Both the position numbers and the translations under genes were made by a program. This document shows positions 18,530 through 29,750 of a DNA stretch of 64,000 nucleotides, one piece after another. The notes under the pieces are model-generated. The model was given only the letters and a program-made list of their open reading frames with translations, was not told the origin of the DNA and did not search any database. How positions within the stretch are numbered: the first letter of the stretch is position 1; each line of letters begins with the position of its first letter. This DNA is from Pseudomonas cavernicola (lineage in GTDB: Bacteria > Pseudomonadota > Gammaproteobacteria > Pseudomonadales > Pseudomonadaceae). The stretch is taken from positions 186,001 to 250,000 of the forward strand of contig NZ_QYUR01000006.1 of NCBI RefSeq assembly GCF_003596405.1, read 5' to 3'.

Positions 18530-21013
<2,484 letters not shown>

Positions 21014-21847
21014 TCAGCGTTTGTGGGTCAGCAGCTTGCGCTCGAACTCGACGATGCGCTGACGGTAATGCTCGATGGTCTGCGCAGTCATGACGCTGCG
21101 CTGGTCATCTTTCAGCTCGCCATTCAGCTCGTGCGCGAGTTTGCGAGCGGCTGCAACCATCACATCGAAAGCTTGCTTGGGATGACGCGGGCCCGGCAGG
21201 CCGAGGAAGAAACTCACCGCACGGGTGCTGAAGTGGTCGATATCGTCCAGATCAAACGTCCCCGGCTTAACCCCGTTAGCCATGGAGAACAGCACTTCGC
21301 CATTGCCGGCCATGCTTTCGTGGCGATGGAAAATATCCATCTCACCGAAACGCAGGCCACTTTCCAGAATGTTCTGCAGCAGCGCCGGGCCATTGAAGCC
21401 TTCGCCTTCGCGGGCGACGACGTTGATCACCAACACTTCCTCGACGGGCGGCAAGTCTTTGCTGTCTTCCTGGGCGCTGACTTTGCGCTTCTTCGGCTCA
21501 GCGTCATCGACCGGATTGAGCAGCGTCGGTACCGGTTCGTCGAGACCGAGATTGAGATCGCCCTGATGCGGTTCGACCGGCGTGCCCCGGCGGCGATTGA
21601 GCTCGCGCGCGCTCATGGCCGGCAGGTCTTCTTCCTCCAGCTTGGGCTCCTGATGACGCCCCAAAACCCGTGGCGGCCCGAGCAATTCCGGGGCGCCATC
21701 ATCATCCGACAGGTTGGAGAAGTTCCGATCAAGCCTGAACTTCAACTTGCCCTTACCACCGCGCATACGCCGCCAGCCATCGAAAAGAATGCCAGCGATA
21801 ACAATGATGCCGATGACGATCAGCCACTCCCGCAGACCGATATCCAT
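21014..21847 (-). CDS. zipA: Cell division protein ZipA
   Basis: A 277-residue protein with one N-terminal membrane segment ([18 protein letters not shown]), a charged variable linker and the C-terminal FtsZ-binding domain (about residues 140-275, [20 protein letters not shown]). It anchors FtsZ to the membrane at the septum. Confidence 0.95.
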   Translation of the reverse strand: MDIGLREWLIVIGIIVIAGILFDGWRRMRGGKGKLKFRLDRNFSNLSDDDGAPELLGPPRVLGRHQEPKLEEEDLPAMSARELNRRRGTPVEPHQGDLNLGLDEPVPTLLNPVDDAEPKKRKVSAQEDSKDLPPVEEVLVINVVAREGEGFNGPALLQNILESGLRFGEMDIFHRHESMAGNGEVLFSMANGVKPGTFDLDDIDHFSTRAVSFFLGLPGPRHPKQAFDVMVAAARKLAHELNGELKDDQRSVMTAQTIEHYRQRIVEFERKLLTHKR

Positions 21848-22033
21848 GTAATTCCGTGACCCCTACTAAAAATAATAATGAAGAAGGGGCACCCGCCCCC
21901 AGATTCACAAATAAAAAACCAGTAACAACCGCGCATGGCGCCAACTCCATGTTCTGACAGGCGTTTTCCATGCGTAACGAAAAGTGGGCATTAAGCTAGC
22001 ACGACGAAAGGCAACTTTACACCGCCAGACGCA

Positions 22034-25000
22034 TCATGCTTCAACCAAAGCCAGTGCTTCCTCCACATCTACTGCGACAAGCCGCGAGCAGCCGGGTTCA
22101 TGCATGGTCACCCCCATCAACTGATCGGCCATCTCCATGGCGATCTTGTTGTGGGTGATATAGATGAACTGCACCTTCTCCGACATCTCTTTCACCAACC
22201 GCGCATAACGACCGACGTTAGCGTCATCCAGCGGCGCATCGACTTCGTCGAGCATACAGAACGGCGCCGGATTGAGCTGGAAGATGGCGAAGACCAGCGC
22301 CAGCGCGGTCAACGCCTTCTCACCACCGGAGAGCAGGTGGATGGTGCTGTTCTTCTTGCCCGGCGGGCGCGCCATGATAGTCACCCCCGTATCGAGCAGA
22401 TCTTCGCCGGTCAGTTCCAAATAGGCGTTGCCGCCGCCGAAGACCTTCGGGAACAGCGCCTGCAGGCCGCCGTTGATTTGCTCGAAGGTTTCCTTGAAGC
22501 GGTTACGGGTTTCCTTATCGATCTTGCGGATCACGTTTTCCAGGGTATCCAGCGCTTCAACCAAGTCAGCGTTCTGCGCATCCAGGTAACGTTTACGCTC
22601 ACCCTGCTGCTGGTATTCGTCGATGGCGGCCAGGTTGATCGGGCCAAGGCGTTGAATCCGCGCGGCCAAGCGCTCCAACTCTTCTTCCCAGGCCCGTTCG
22701 CTAGCCTCGGTCGGCAAGGTGGAGAGCACGCCATGCAGGTCGTAATTGTCTTCCAGCAACTGATCCTGAATGGCCTTGCGGCGCACGGTCAGCGCTTGCC
22801 ACTCCATGCGCTGCTGTTCGAGTTGGCCACGCAGCAGTTGCGACTGCTGCTCAGCCTGAGTCCGGCGCTTTTCGGCATCGCGGAGTTCACGGTCGGCATC
22901 TTCCAGAGCCAAACGGGCCAGCTTTAGCTCGTCTTCCACCCCCATGCGCTTGTCGAGCAGCTCTTCGAGCTTCATGCGCAGCTCTTCCAACGGCGCGGCC
23001 CCCTCATCCAGGTTGAGGTTGAGCTGTTCGCGCTTTTCACTCAAACGCTCGGCTTGCAACTCAAGCCGCTCGAGGGCCTGACGTGTCGAGTCATGCTGCG
23101 CCTTGAGCGAGCCAAGCCGCACGGCCAGCTGATGGGCATGGTCTTTGTGCTGACGGGCTTCCTGGCGCACCCGATCGAGACGTTCGCGCAACTGATCGCG
23201 TTGCGCCAGCAGCAGTTCGCGCTGCTCGGTGTCGATGGCCATGGCGTCCAGTGCATCCTGCAGTTGCAGGCGCGATTCGCCCAACTGCTCGTGTTCGATG
23301 GCGCGCTGTTCGCCTAGCTCGCTGAGTTCTTCGTCGAGACGGCGACGACGCAGGGTCAACTGCTCGACCTTGGCCTGCCCGGCGGATAGCCGCGCCTTCA
23401 ACTCGCCCTGCCGGCGAGCTTCCTCCTGTAGGCGGCGACGGTGCTGCTCGCGCGCCTCTTCCTGCTGCTGCTGGGACTCACGCAGCGTCAGCAACCGCTC
23501 GTCGAGACTGGCCAAGCCGGCTTCACGTTCCTCGCACTCCAGACCCAGGCGCTCCAGCTCCTGAGCACGGGCCAGCACGCCGCTTTCCGTTTCACTGGCG
23601 CGACGTACACGGAGGAAATGCCGGCCAACCCAGTAACCGTCACGGCTGATCAGGCTTTCGCCATCGGCCAACTGACTGCGCCGGGCCAACGCGTCATCGA
23701 GGGACTCAACCGGTTTGACCTTGGCCAGCCAGGGCGCCATATCGACGCTGGCCTCAACCTTGTCCAGCAGACTGCCAGCAACCCGCGCGCCACCTTTGGC
23801 TGGGCTGACCAGACGCAGATCGCCTTGAACGAAACCCGCCAGATCCAGGCTGGCCAGATCCTGACCCGGAGAGTCGTCTAACAGCACGGCGTGCAGATCG
23901 GCGCCGAGCACGGCTTCCACCGCCAACTCCCAGCCCGGCTCGACCCGCAGGCCTTCAGCCAGGCGCGGACGCTCGCTCAATCGGTGCTCGCGCAGCCACT
24001 CGGCGGCGCCTTTGCCGGGATCGAGGGCGGCTTGTTGCAATGCTTCCAGCGAGGCCAACCGGCCATTCAGTCGTTGCAACTCGCCTTGTGCCTGCTGCTG
24101 CGCCTGACCGGTTTGCTGCAATTCACCACGTAGCTGCTGCAGGCGCTCTGCCTGTTGTTGTTCGGACGCGTGCAGCTCTTCCAGGGTCAGTTCGCTGGTG
24201 GCGACTTGTTCACTCAACTCGAGGATTGCCGCGTCTTCCGGGTCTGCCGACAGCTGCACGCGTTCGTCACCCAGACGCCGCTGGCGCTCGGCTAGACGTT
24301 CAAGGCTCTGCTCCAGCTGCTGGATGCGCGACTGCTGCACTTCGGCCTGGCGGCGCGGTTCGGCGGAACGCTGGTTGAACCCATCCCACTGCTCCTGCCA
24401 GCTGTGCATGGCAGTTTCAGACTCTTCAAGCGCTGCGGCTGCCTCTTCGGCGGCTGCGCTGGTCATTTCCTGATCGGGCGCGAGCAGCGCCAGCTCCTCA
24501 CCGAGTGTGGCCAGCAGCGTACGGTCGTGGCCGAGGTGGGATTCGGTTTCCAGGCGCGAACGTTCCGCCTCGTTCAGGTCATCCTGCAACTGGCGCAGAC
24601 GTTGCTGGCCGTGCTGGATACTCTGCTCGACGCGGGCAATATCACCACCGACGGAATAGAAGCGCCCTTGCACCAGATTGAAACGCTCGGACAGCTCATG
24701 ATGGCCGTCGCGGAAGCGTTCGATGCTGGCATCGGCATTGCGCTGCTCGGCGACCAACGCTTCGAAGCTGATTTCCTGGTTGCCGATCACCGCTTCGCGC
24801 TGACCGACCTGCTCGTTCAGCGCCTGCCATTTCAGCGCCGACAGCTGCGCCTTGAGCTGGCGCTCCTCGGCTTTGTATTCCTGGTACTTCTCCGCCGACT
24901 GGGCCTGGCGGTGCAGGCGATCGAGTTGGCGCTCCAGCTCTTCGCGCAAGTCGGTCAGGCGCGCGAGGTTTTCGTGGGTGCGGCGGATGCGGTTTTCCGT

Positions 25001-25537
25001 CTCGCGGCGGCGCTCCTTGTACTTGGAGATGCCGGCGGCTTCCTCGATGAAATTCCGTAGATCCTCGGGCTTGGCCTCGATCAGCTTGGAGATCATGCCC
25101 TGCTCGATGATCGAGTAGCTGCGCGGGCCCAGGCCGGTGCCGAGGAAGATGTCGGTAATGTCGCGGCGCCGGCATTTGGTGCCGTTGAGGAAATAGGTGT
25201 TCTGGCTGTCACGGGTGACGCGGCGGCGGATGGAAATTTCCGCGTAGCCGGCATATTCGCCGACCAAGGTGCCATCGGAGTTATCGAAGATCAGCTCGAT
25301 GGAGGCTTGGGTCACCGGCTTGCGGGTGTTCGAGCCGTTGAAGATGACGTCGGTCATCGACTCGCCACGGAGGTTCTTCGCCGAACTCTCGCCCATCACC
25401 CAGCGCACGGCGTCGATGATGTTGGATTTGCCGCAACCGTTCGGCCCGACCACCGCAGCCATATTGCTCGGAAAGCTGACCGTGGTCGGATCGACGAAAG
25501 ACTTGAAGCCCGCCAGCTTGATGCACTTTAGCCGCAT
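22034..25537 (-). CDS. smc: SMC chromosome segregation ATPase
   Basis: A 1167-residue protein with Walker A GPNGCGKSN (31-39), long coiled-coil arms (about 165-500 and 660-1000), a central hinge (about 500-640, GWELAVEAVLGADLHAVL), the ABC signature LLSGGEKALTALAL (from 1068) and Walker B FCMLDE (about 1096-1101). It forms condensin-like complexes. No scpA/scpB genes are nearby. Confidence 0.97.
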   Translation of the reverse strand: MRLKCIKLAGFKSFVDPTTVSFPSNMAAVVGPNGCGKSNIIDAVRWVMGESSAKNLRGESMTDVIFNGSNTRKPVTQASIELIFDNSDGTLVGEYAGYAEISIRRRVTRDSQNTYFLNGTKCRRRDITDIFLGTGLGPRSYSIIEQGMISKLIEAKPEDLRNFIEEAAGISKYKERRRETENRIRRTHENLARLTDLREELERQLDRLHRQAQSAEKYQEYKAEERQLKAQLSALKWQALNEQVGQREAVIGNQEISFEALVAEQRNADASIERFRDGHHELSERFNLVQGRFYSVGGDIARVEQSIQHGQQRLRQLQDDLNEAERSRLETESHLGHDRTLLATLGEELALLAPDQEMTSAAAEEAAAALEESETAMHSWQEQWDGFNQRSAEPRRQAEVQQSRIQQLEQSLERLAERQRRLGDERVQLSADPEDAAILELSEQVATSELTLEELHASEQQQAERLQQLRGELQQTGQAQQQAQGELQRLNGRLASLEALQQAALDPGKGAAEWLREHRLSERPRLAEGLRVEPGWELAVEAVLGADLHAVLLDDSPGQDLASLDLAGFVQGDLRLVSPAKGGARVAGSLLDKVEASVDMAPWLAKVKPVESLDDALARRSQLADGESLISRDGYWVGRHFLRVRRASETESGVLARAQELERLGLECEEREAGLASLDERLLTLRESQQQQEEAREQHRRRLQEEARRQGELKARLSAGQAKVEQLTLRRRRLDEELSELGEQRAIEHEQLGESRLQLQDALDAMAIDTEQRELLLAQRDQLRERLDRVRQEARQHKDHAHQLAVRLGSLKAQHDSTRQALERLELQAERLSEKREQLNLNLDEGAAPLEELRMKLEELLDKRMGVEDELKLARLALEDADRELRDAEKRRTQAEQQSQLLRGQLEQQRMEWQALTVRRKAIQDQLLEDNYDLHGVLSTLPTEASERAWEEELERLAARIQRLGPINLAAIDEYQQQGERKRYLDAQNADLVEALDTLENVIRKIDKETRNRFKETFEQINGGLQALFPKVFGGGNAYLELTGEDLLDTGVTIMARPPGKKNSTIHLLSGGEKALTALALVFAIFQLNPAPFCMLDEVDAPLDDANVGRYARLVKEMSEKVQFIYITHNKIAMEMADQLMGVTMHEPGCSRLVAVDVEEALALVEA

Positions 25538-25569
25538 AGATCGCCTTCCCTAGCCTGAGCCTCGAGCAC

Positions 25570-26229
25570 TTAGCGTTCAGCCAGCGCGGCGAGAACCATC
25601 TGGCAATTGTGCTTGCCGTACGCACTCAGCACTTCGCGGATCTCCAGCGGATCACGGGCAATCACCGCCTGTAGCAAGGCGGCGAAGGCATTGAGGAACT
25701 GGCTCATCTCGGTTTTGCGTCGTTCCAACGCCAAGTGATACGTGCGGCTGATGGCCGGCAACAGATTCTCCAGCGTCTCCTGCAAATAGGGGTTATTGGC
25801 GAAGGGGAAGGCGGCGCGCATAACGTCGAAGCTATCTTCGACAAAGGTGTCGATGTCCTGACGCTGCGCACTGTCGACCAGACGCTGCTGAATCACCAAG
25901 AATGGCGCCAGGTCTTCCTGAATCCGCCAGCGCTCCGCCACGGCATAACCCAGCAGGATGTACAGCTCCATCACCAAGGCGTAGAGGCTCTGTACGTTGT
26001 GCGGAGTCAGCTCGGTCACTTGGGCGCCACGGCGCGGCAGGATGGCGATCAGATGGCGGCGCTCAAGTATCAGCAGCGCTTCACGCACGGAGCCGCGGCT
26101 GACATTGAGGGATTGGGTGACTTTCAGCTCTTGAATGCGCTCACGTTCTTTCAGCTCACCTCGGATGATGCGCTCCGCAAGGTGGTGAGCAATCTGCTCG
26201 GCGAGGCTGTCCGGTGCCTTGAACGTCAT
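25570..26229 (-). CDS. GntR family regulator with FCD domain
   Basis: A 219-residue protein with an N-terminal winged helix (about 15-75, LKVTQSLNVSRGSVREALLILERRHLI) and a C-terminal FCD-type helical effector domain. It sits between smc and alkB, and a 7-bp palindrome (GTAACAC/GTGTTAC) lies about 43-59 bp upstream of its start in the divergent promoter region. In P. aeruginosa a GntR gene has, as I recall, the same position beside alkB2. Its ligand is unknown; control of alkB and of itself is the simplest inference. Confidence 0.88.
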   Translation of the reverse strand: MTFKAPDSLAEQIAHHLAERIIRGELKERERIQELKVTQSLNVSRGSVREALLILERRHLIAILPRRGAQVTELTPHNVQSLYALVMELYILLGYAVAERWRIQEDLAPFLVIQQRLVDSAQRQDIDTFVEDSFDVMRAAFPFANNPYLQETLENLLPAISRTYHLALERRKTEMSQFLNAFAALLQAVIARDPLEIREVLSAYGKHNCQMVLAALAER

Positions 26230-26271
26230 GGTTTTCCTTCGAAATCGTGGCTAACGCGCAGGCCGCGAAGT

Positions 26272-26288
26272 GTAACACAGGGTGTTAC
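26272..26288. promoter_or_regulatory. Palindrome GTAACAC-N3-GTGTTAC, candidate GntR operator
   Basis: A perfect 7+7 inverted repeat with a 3-bp centre, between the GntR gene and the divergent alkB gene. Its size and position fit an autoregulatory operator. Confidence 0.6.
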
Positions 26289-26412
26289 CCGGCCAAGGTG
26301 ACGGTGGGCGGGCTTTCTCACCAAAAGGTGGGCTTGCAAGGGCTAGATTGAAAGATTGATTGTCCTACAATCCTACACGCCCTCCCCATCACAACAATAA
26401 ATGGAGCCCACC

Positions 26413-27549
26413 ATGTTCGAACGCCTGCCTTCCAGTTGGATGCTCGCCCTAAAGAAAGTCGGCTATTGGATCTGGCTGGTTCCAGTGCTCGGCATTCCTT
26501 TGAGTTACTACTGGTCGCAAGGCAGCGCCTATGCCAACGCCTGGGCATATCTGGTGGTCGGCGTCGTTTTCGGGGTGATCCCGTTGCTGGACGTTATCGT
26601 CGGTCGCGACCCGGCCAACCCGGATGAAATCGAAGACGTCCCACAGATGGACAAACAAGGCTATTACCGCCTACTGAGCCTGGCCACCGTGCCCTTTTTG
26701 CTCGGCATGCTGATCTGGGCGGGCTGGGCGTTCGTCAACTATGAAGCCTGGAGCTGGGTCGGCCAGTTGGGCTGGATTCTCTCGGTCGGCACGGTGATGG
26801 GGGCTATCGGCATTACCGTGGCGCATGAGTTCATCCACAAAGACTCACAGCTGGAACAGAACGCCGGCGGCCTGCTGCTCGCCGCAGTGTGCTATGCCGG
26901 CTTCAAGGTCGAGCATGTGCGGGGGCACCATGTCCACGTCTCCACCCCGGAAGACGCCTCATCCTCACGCTACGGACAAAGCTTGTATGCGTTTCTACCG
27001 CATGCCTATAAGCACAATTTCAGCAATGCCTGGGCCTTGGAAGCCGAGCGGCTAAAGCGTAGAAGCTTGCCAGCCCTGCATTGGCGCAATGAACTGATCT
27101 ACTGGTATGTCATCAGCGCGTTATTTCTGCTGGGTTTCAGCCTGGCGTTTGGCTGGCTCGGCGTGCTGTTCTTCCTTGGCCAGTCGTTCGTCGCCCTGAC
27201 CCTGCTGGAGATCATCAATTACGTCGAGCATTACGGGCTGCACCGGCGCAAACAGGACAACGGCCGCTATGAACGGACTAATCCAACGCACTCCTGGAAC
27301 AGTAACTTCCTGCTGACCAACCTGTTCCTCTTCCACCTGCAACGGCATTCCGATCACCACGCCTATGCCAAACGCCGCTATCAGGTGTTGCGCCACTTCG
27401 ATGACAGCCCGCAATTGCCCAATGGCTACGCTGGGATGATCGTTCTGGCGGTCTTTCCACCGCTCTGGCGGGCAGTTATGGATCCTCGTGTGCGAGCTTT
27501 TTATGCCGGCGAGGAACACCAATTGACCGACTCGCAACTCGCCTCCTGA
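26413..27549 (+). CDS. alkB: AlkB alkane 1-monooxygenase
   Basis: A 378-residue integral-membrane diiron hydroxylase. The His clusters are HEFIHK (about 138-143), EHVRGHHVHVSTPED, NYVEHYGLHR and LQRHSDHHAYAKRRY, all intact. About six membrane segments precede and separate them. It oxidises the terminal methyl of medium to long n-alkanes with rubredoxin as electron donor. ATG 26413 is preferred because GGAG stands 6 bases before it; ATG 26401 has no ribosome site. No rubredoxin gene is adjacent. Confidence 0.95.
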   Translation: MFERLPSSWMLALKKVGYWIWLVPVLGIPLSYYWSQGSAYANAWAYLVVGVVFGVIPLLDVIVGRDPANPDEIEDVPQMDKQGYYRLLSLATVPFLLGMLIWAGWAFVNYEAWSWVGQLGWILSVGTVMGAIGITVAHEFIHKDSQLEQNAGGLLLAAVCYAGFKVEHVRGHHVHVSTPEDASSSRYGQSLYAFLPHAYKHNFSNAWALEAERLKRRSLPALHWRNELIYWYVISALFLLGFSLAFGWLGVLFFLGQSFVALTLLEIINYVEHYGLHRRKQDNGRYERTNPTHSWNSNFLLTNLFLFHLQRHSDHHAYAKRRYQVLRHFDDSPQLPNGYAGMIVLAVFPPLWRAVMDPRVRAFYAGEEHQLTDSQLAS

Positions 27550-28208
27550 AGTCACTGGCGGCGCGGTTATAACGCGCGCCGCGGGATCAGAGGTAGCCGC
27601 TATCGAAGGCGTTTCGATAGGCCTCGATAAAAACCCGTCAATCGCTATTGGCTAGCGGCCGACGAGACTGGCTCAGTTGCTGGAGATTGCGGCGGGAGGC
27701 GACATAACGAGAGAGTCTGCGGCGACACTTGGATGCGCCTCATAAAACCCAGCGATGCCACAGTTGTCACGCTGGGTTTCGCCAAAAAACGGCTCTACCC
27801 AGCCTACGCCCTAATTCTTCCTCGTCATTTCCGTGCAGCTTGTCCCCGCGCACACGGGGGAGCGCGACCTGAACAGCGCTTTAGCGCTGGCCCCCTGAGC
27901 CCATAATCCAGTGCTTATTACAGCCCTACACCTGTAGGAGCGAGTTTTACTCGCGATGCTTTTCTGCCCTACCCGATTGATCGTTTCCACATTCTGCGTG
28001 GAATGCCGCCAGACACGCTCCCGCGTCACTATCTCTTCGTCATGCCCACGCAAGTGGGAATCCTGCTTCTACGGCGCCCCCCACGCCATAGCTGAACAAA
28101 AGTTTACTGGCTGGCCCTCTGCGGCGACGCACCTAAGCTCAAGATATCAAGGTCGCAGGCATCTACCAGGCTGCGGCCGGTTCATAACTGAAAGGCATGA
28201 CGATTGCC
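27550..28208. other. Intergenic region between alkB and xdhA with hairpin repeats
   Basis: About 660 bp. AAACCCAGCG (27745-27754) is mirrored by CGCTGGGTTT (27770-27779), and a CTGTAGGAGCGAG...CTCGCGATG element lies near 27930-27957. These are REP-like repeats. No gene or RNA could be supported here. Confidence 0.55.
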
Positions 28209-28245
28209 TGACTGCCAGGTCAAATATTTATTGACCCAAAAGTCA
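28209..28245. promoter_or_regulatory. Long palindrome in the xdhA promoter region
   Basis: The left half has TGACT (28209-28213) then GGTCAA (28218-28223). The right half has TTGACC (28231-28236) then AGTCA (28241-28245). Both halves are symmetric about 28227 with equal 4-bp gaps and a 7-bp AT centre. It lies 66 bp before the xdhA start, a good position for an operator of a TetR- or LysR-type regulator. Confidence 0.65.
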
Positions 28246-28310
28246 GAAAACTCTAAATTCACTCTCATACGAGCCCTCGTAAAAAACAATAAATTGCCTG
28301 GAGGTCGTCC

Positions 28311-29750
28311 TTGATCCAGTTTTTACTCAATCGTGAGCTGCGTACCGAGCAGCGTCTCGACCCGAATGTCACCGTGCTGAACTACTTGCGTGAGCACGTT
28401 GGCAAGCCCGGTACCAAAGAAGGCTGCGCCTCTGGCGATTGCGGTGCGTGCACCGTGGTGGTTGGCGAGCTGGAAGGCGACTCGATTCGCTACCGCACCC
28501 TGAATTCCTGCCTGACGTTTGTTTCTTCCCTGCACGGCAAACAGCTGATCACCGTTGAAGACCTCAAGCACGACGGCAAACTGCACAGCGTGCAGCAGGC
28601 CATGGTCGACTGCCACGGCTCACAGTGCGGCTTCTGCACCCCCGGCTTCGTCATGTCGCTGTTCGCCCTGCAAAAGAACAGTAGCGGCCACGACAAGGCC
28701 CAAGTGCATGAAGCACTGGCCGGCAACCTCTGCCGTTGCACCGGCTACCGACCAATCCTGGATGCTGCTGAACAGTCCTGTTGCCAAGCCAAACCCGACC
28801 AGTTCGATGCCCGCCAGGCCGAAACCATCGCCCAGTTGCGCGCCATCGCGCCGAAGGAAATCGCCGAGCTGAACAGTGGCGACAAACGCTGCCTGGTGCC
28901 GCTGACCGTCGCCGATCTGGCCGACCTCTATAGCTCGCATCCGGAAGCCCGCCTGCTCGCCGGCGGCACCGACCTGGCGCTGGAAGTCACCCAATTCCAC
29001 AAAACCCTGCCGGTGATGATCTATGTCGGCAATGTCGCCGAAATGAAGCGTGTTGAACGCTTCGACGACCGTCTGGAGATCGGCGCGGCCACTGCGCTGA
29101 CCGACTGTGTCGAGGCCCTCAGTGCGGAGTACCCGGACTTCGGCGAACTGCTGCACCGCTTCGCCTCCTTGCAGATCCGCAACCAAGGCACCCTCGGCGG
29201 CAACATCGGCAACGCCTCCCCCATCGGGGACACCCCGCCGCTGCTGATCGCCCTCGGCGCACAGATCGTCCTGCGCAAAGGCGAGAACACCCGCACCCTG
29301 GCGCTGGAAGACTACTTCCTCGACTACCGGGTGACGGCTCGCCAGGAAAGCGAATTCATCGAGAAGATCATCGTGCCGCGCGCCAGCGCCAGCCAGACCT
29401 TCCGTGCTTACAAAGTGTCCAAGCGCCTGGACGACGATATCTCCGCCGTCTGCGCAGCCTTCAATCTGCGTATCGAGGATGGCGTGGTCCGTGATGCCCG
29501 CGTCGCCTTCGGCGGCATGGCGGCCATCCCGAAACGTGCAGCGGCCTGTGAGCAAGCCCTGATCGGGGCCGCCTGGTATCCAGGAGCGATCGAGCGCGCC
29601 TGCGCGGCCTTGGCGGAGGACTTCACCCCACTGTCCGACTTCCGCGCCAGCAAGGAATACCGCCTGCTCACCGCCCAGAACCTGCTGCGCAAATACTTCC
29701 TCGAACTGCAAGCCCCTGAAGTCGAAACACGGGTGACCGCTTATGTCTAA
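28311..29750 (+). CDS. xdhA: Xanthine dehydrogenase small subunit (2Fe-2S and FAD)
   Basis: A 479-residue protein. The N-terminal plant-type cluster uses Cys39, 44, 47 and 67 (GCASGDCGAC). The second cluster uses Cys106, 109, 141 and 143 (CGFCTPGF, NLCRCTGYRP). The FAD domain follows (LLAGGTDLALEVT, LGGNIGNASPIGDTPP). It starts with TTG at 28311, supported by GGAGGT 8 bases upstream and by the family N terminus MIQFLLN. It passes electrons from the molybdenum subunit to NAD+. Confidence 0.96.
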   Translation: MIQFLLNRELRTEQRLDPNVTVLNYLREHVGKPGTKEGCASGDCGACTVVVGELEGDSIRYRTLNSCLTFVSSLHGKQLITVEDLKHDGKLHSVQQAMVDCHGSQCGFCTPGFVMSLFALQKNSSGHDKAQVHEALAGNLCRCTGYRPILDAAEQSCCQAKPDQFDARQAETIAQLRAIAPKEIAELNSGDKRCLVPLTVADLADLYSSHPEARLLAGGTDLALEVTQFHKTLPVMIYVGNVAEMKRVERFDDRLEIGAATALTDCVEALSAEYPDFGELLHRFASLQIRNQGTLGGNIGNASPIGDTPPLLIALGAQIVLRKGENTRTLALEDYFLDYRVTARQESEFIEKIIVPRASASQTFRAYKVSKRLDDDISAVCAAFNLRIEDGVVRDARVAFGGMAAIPKRAAACEQALIGAAWYPGAIERACAALAEDFTPLSDFRASKEYRLLTAQNLLRKYFLELQAPEVETRVTAYV

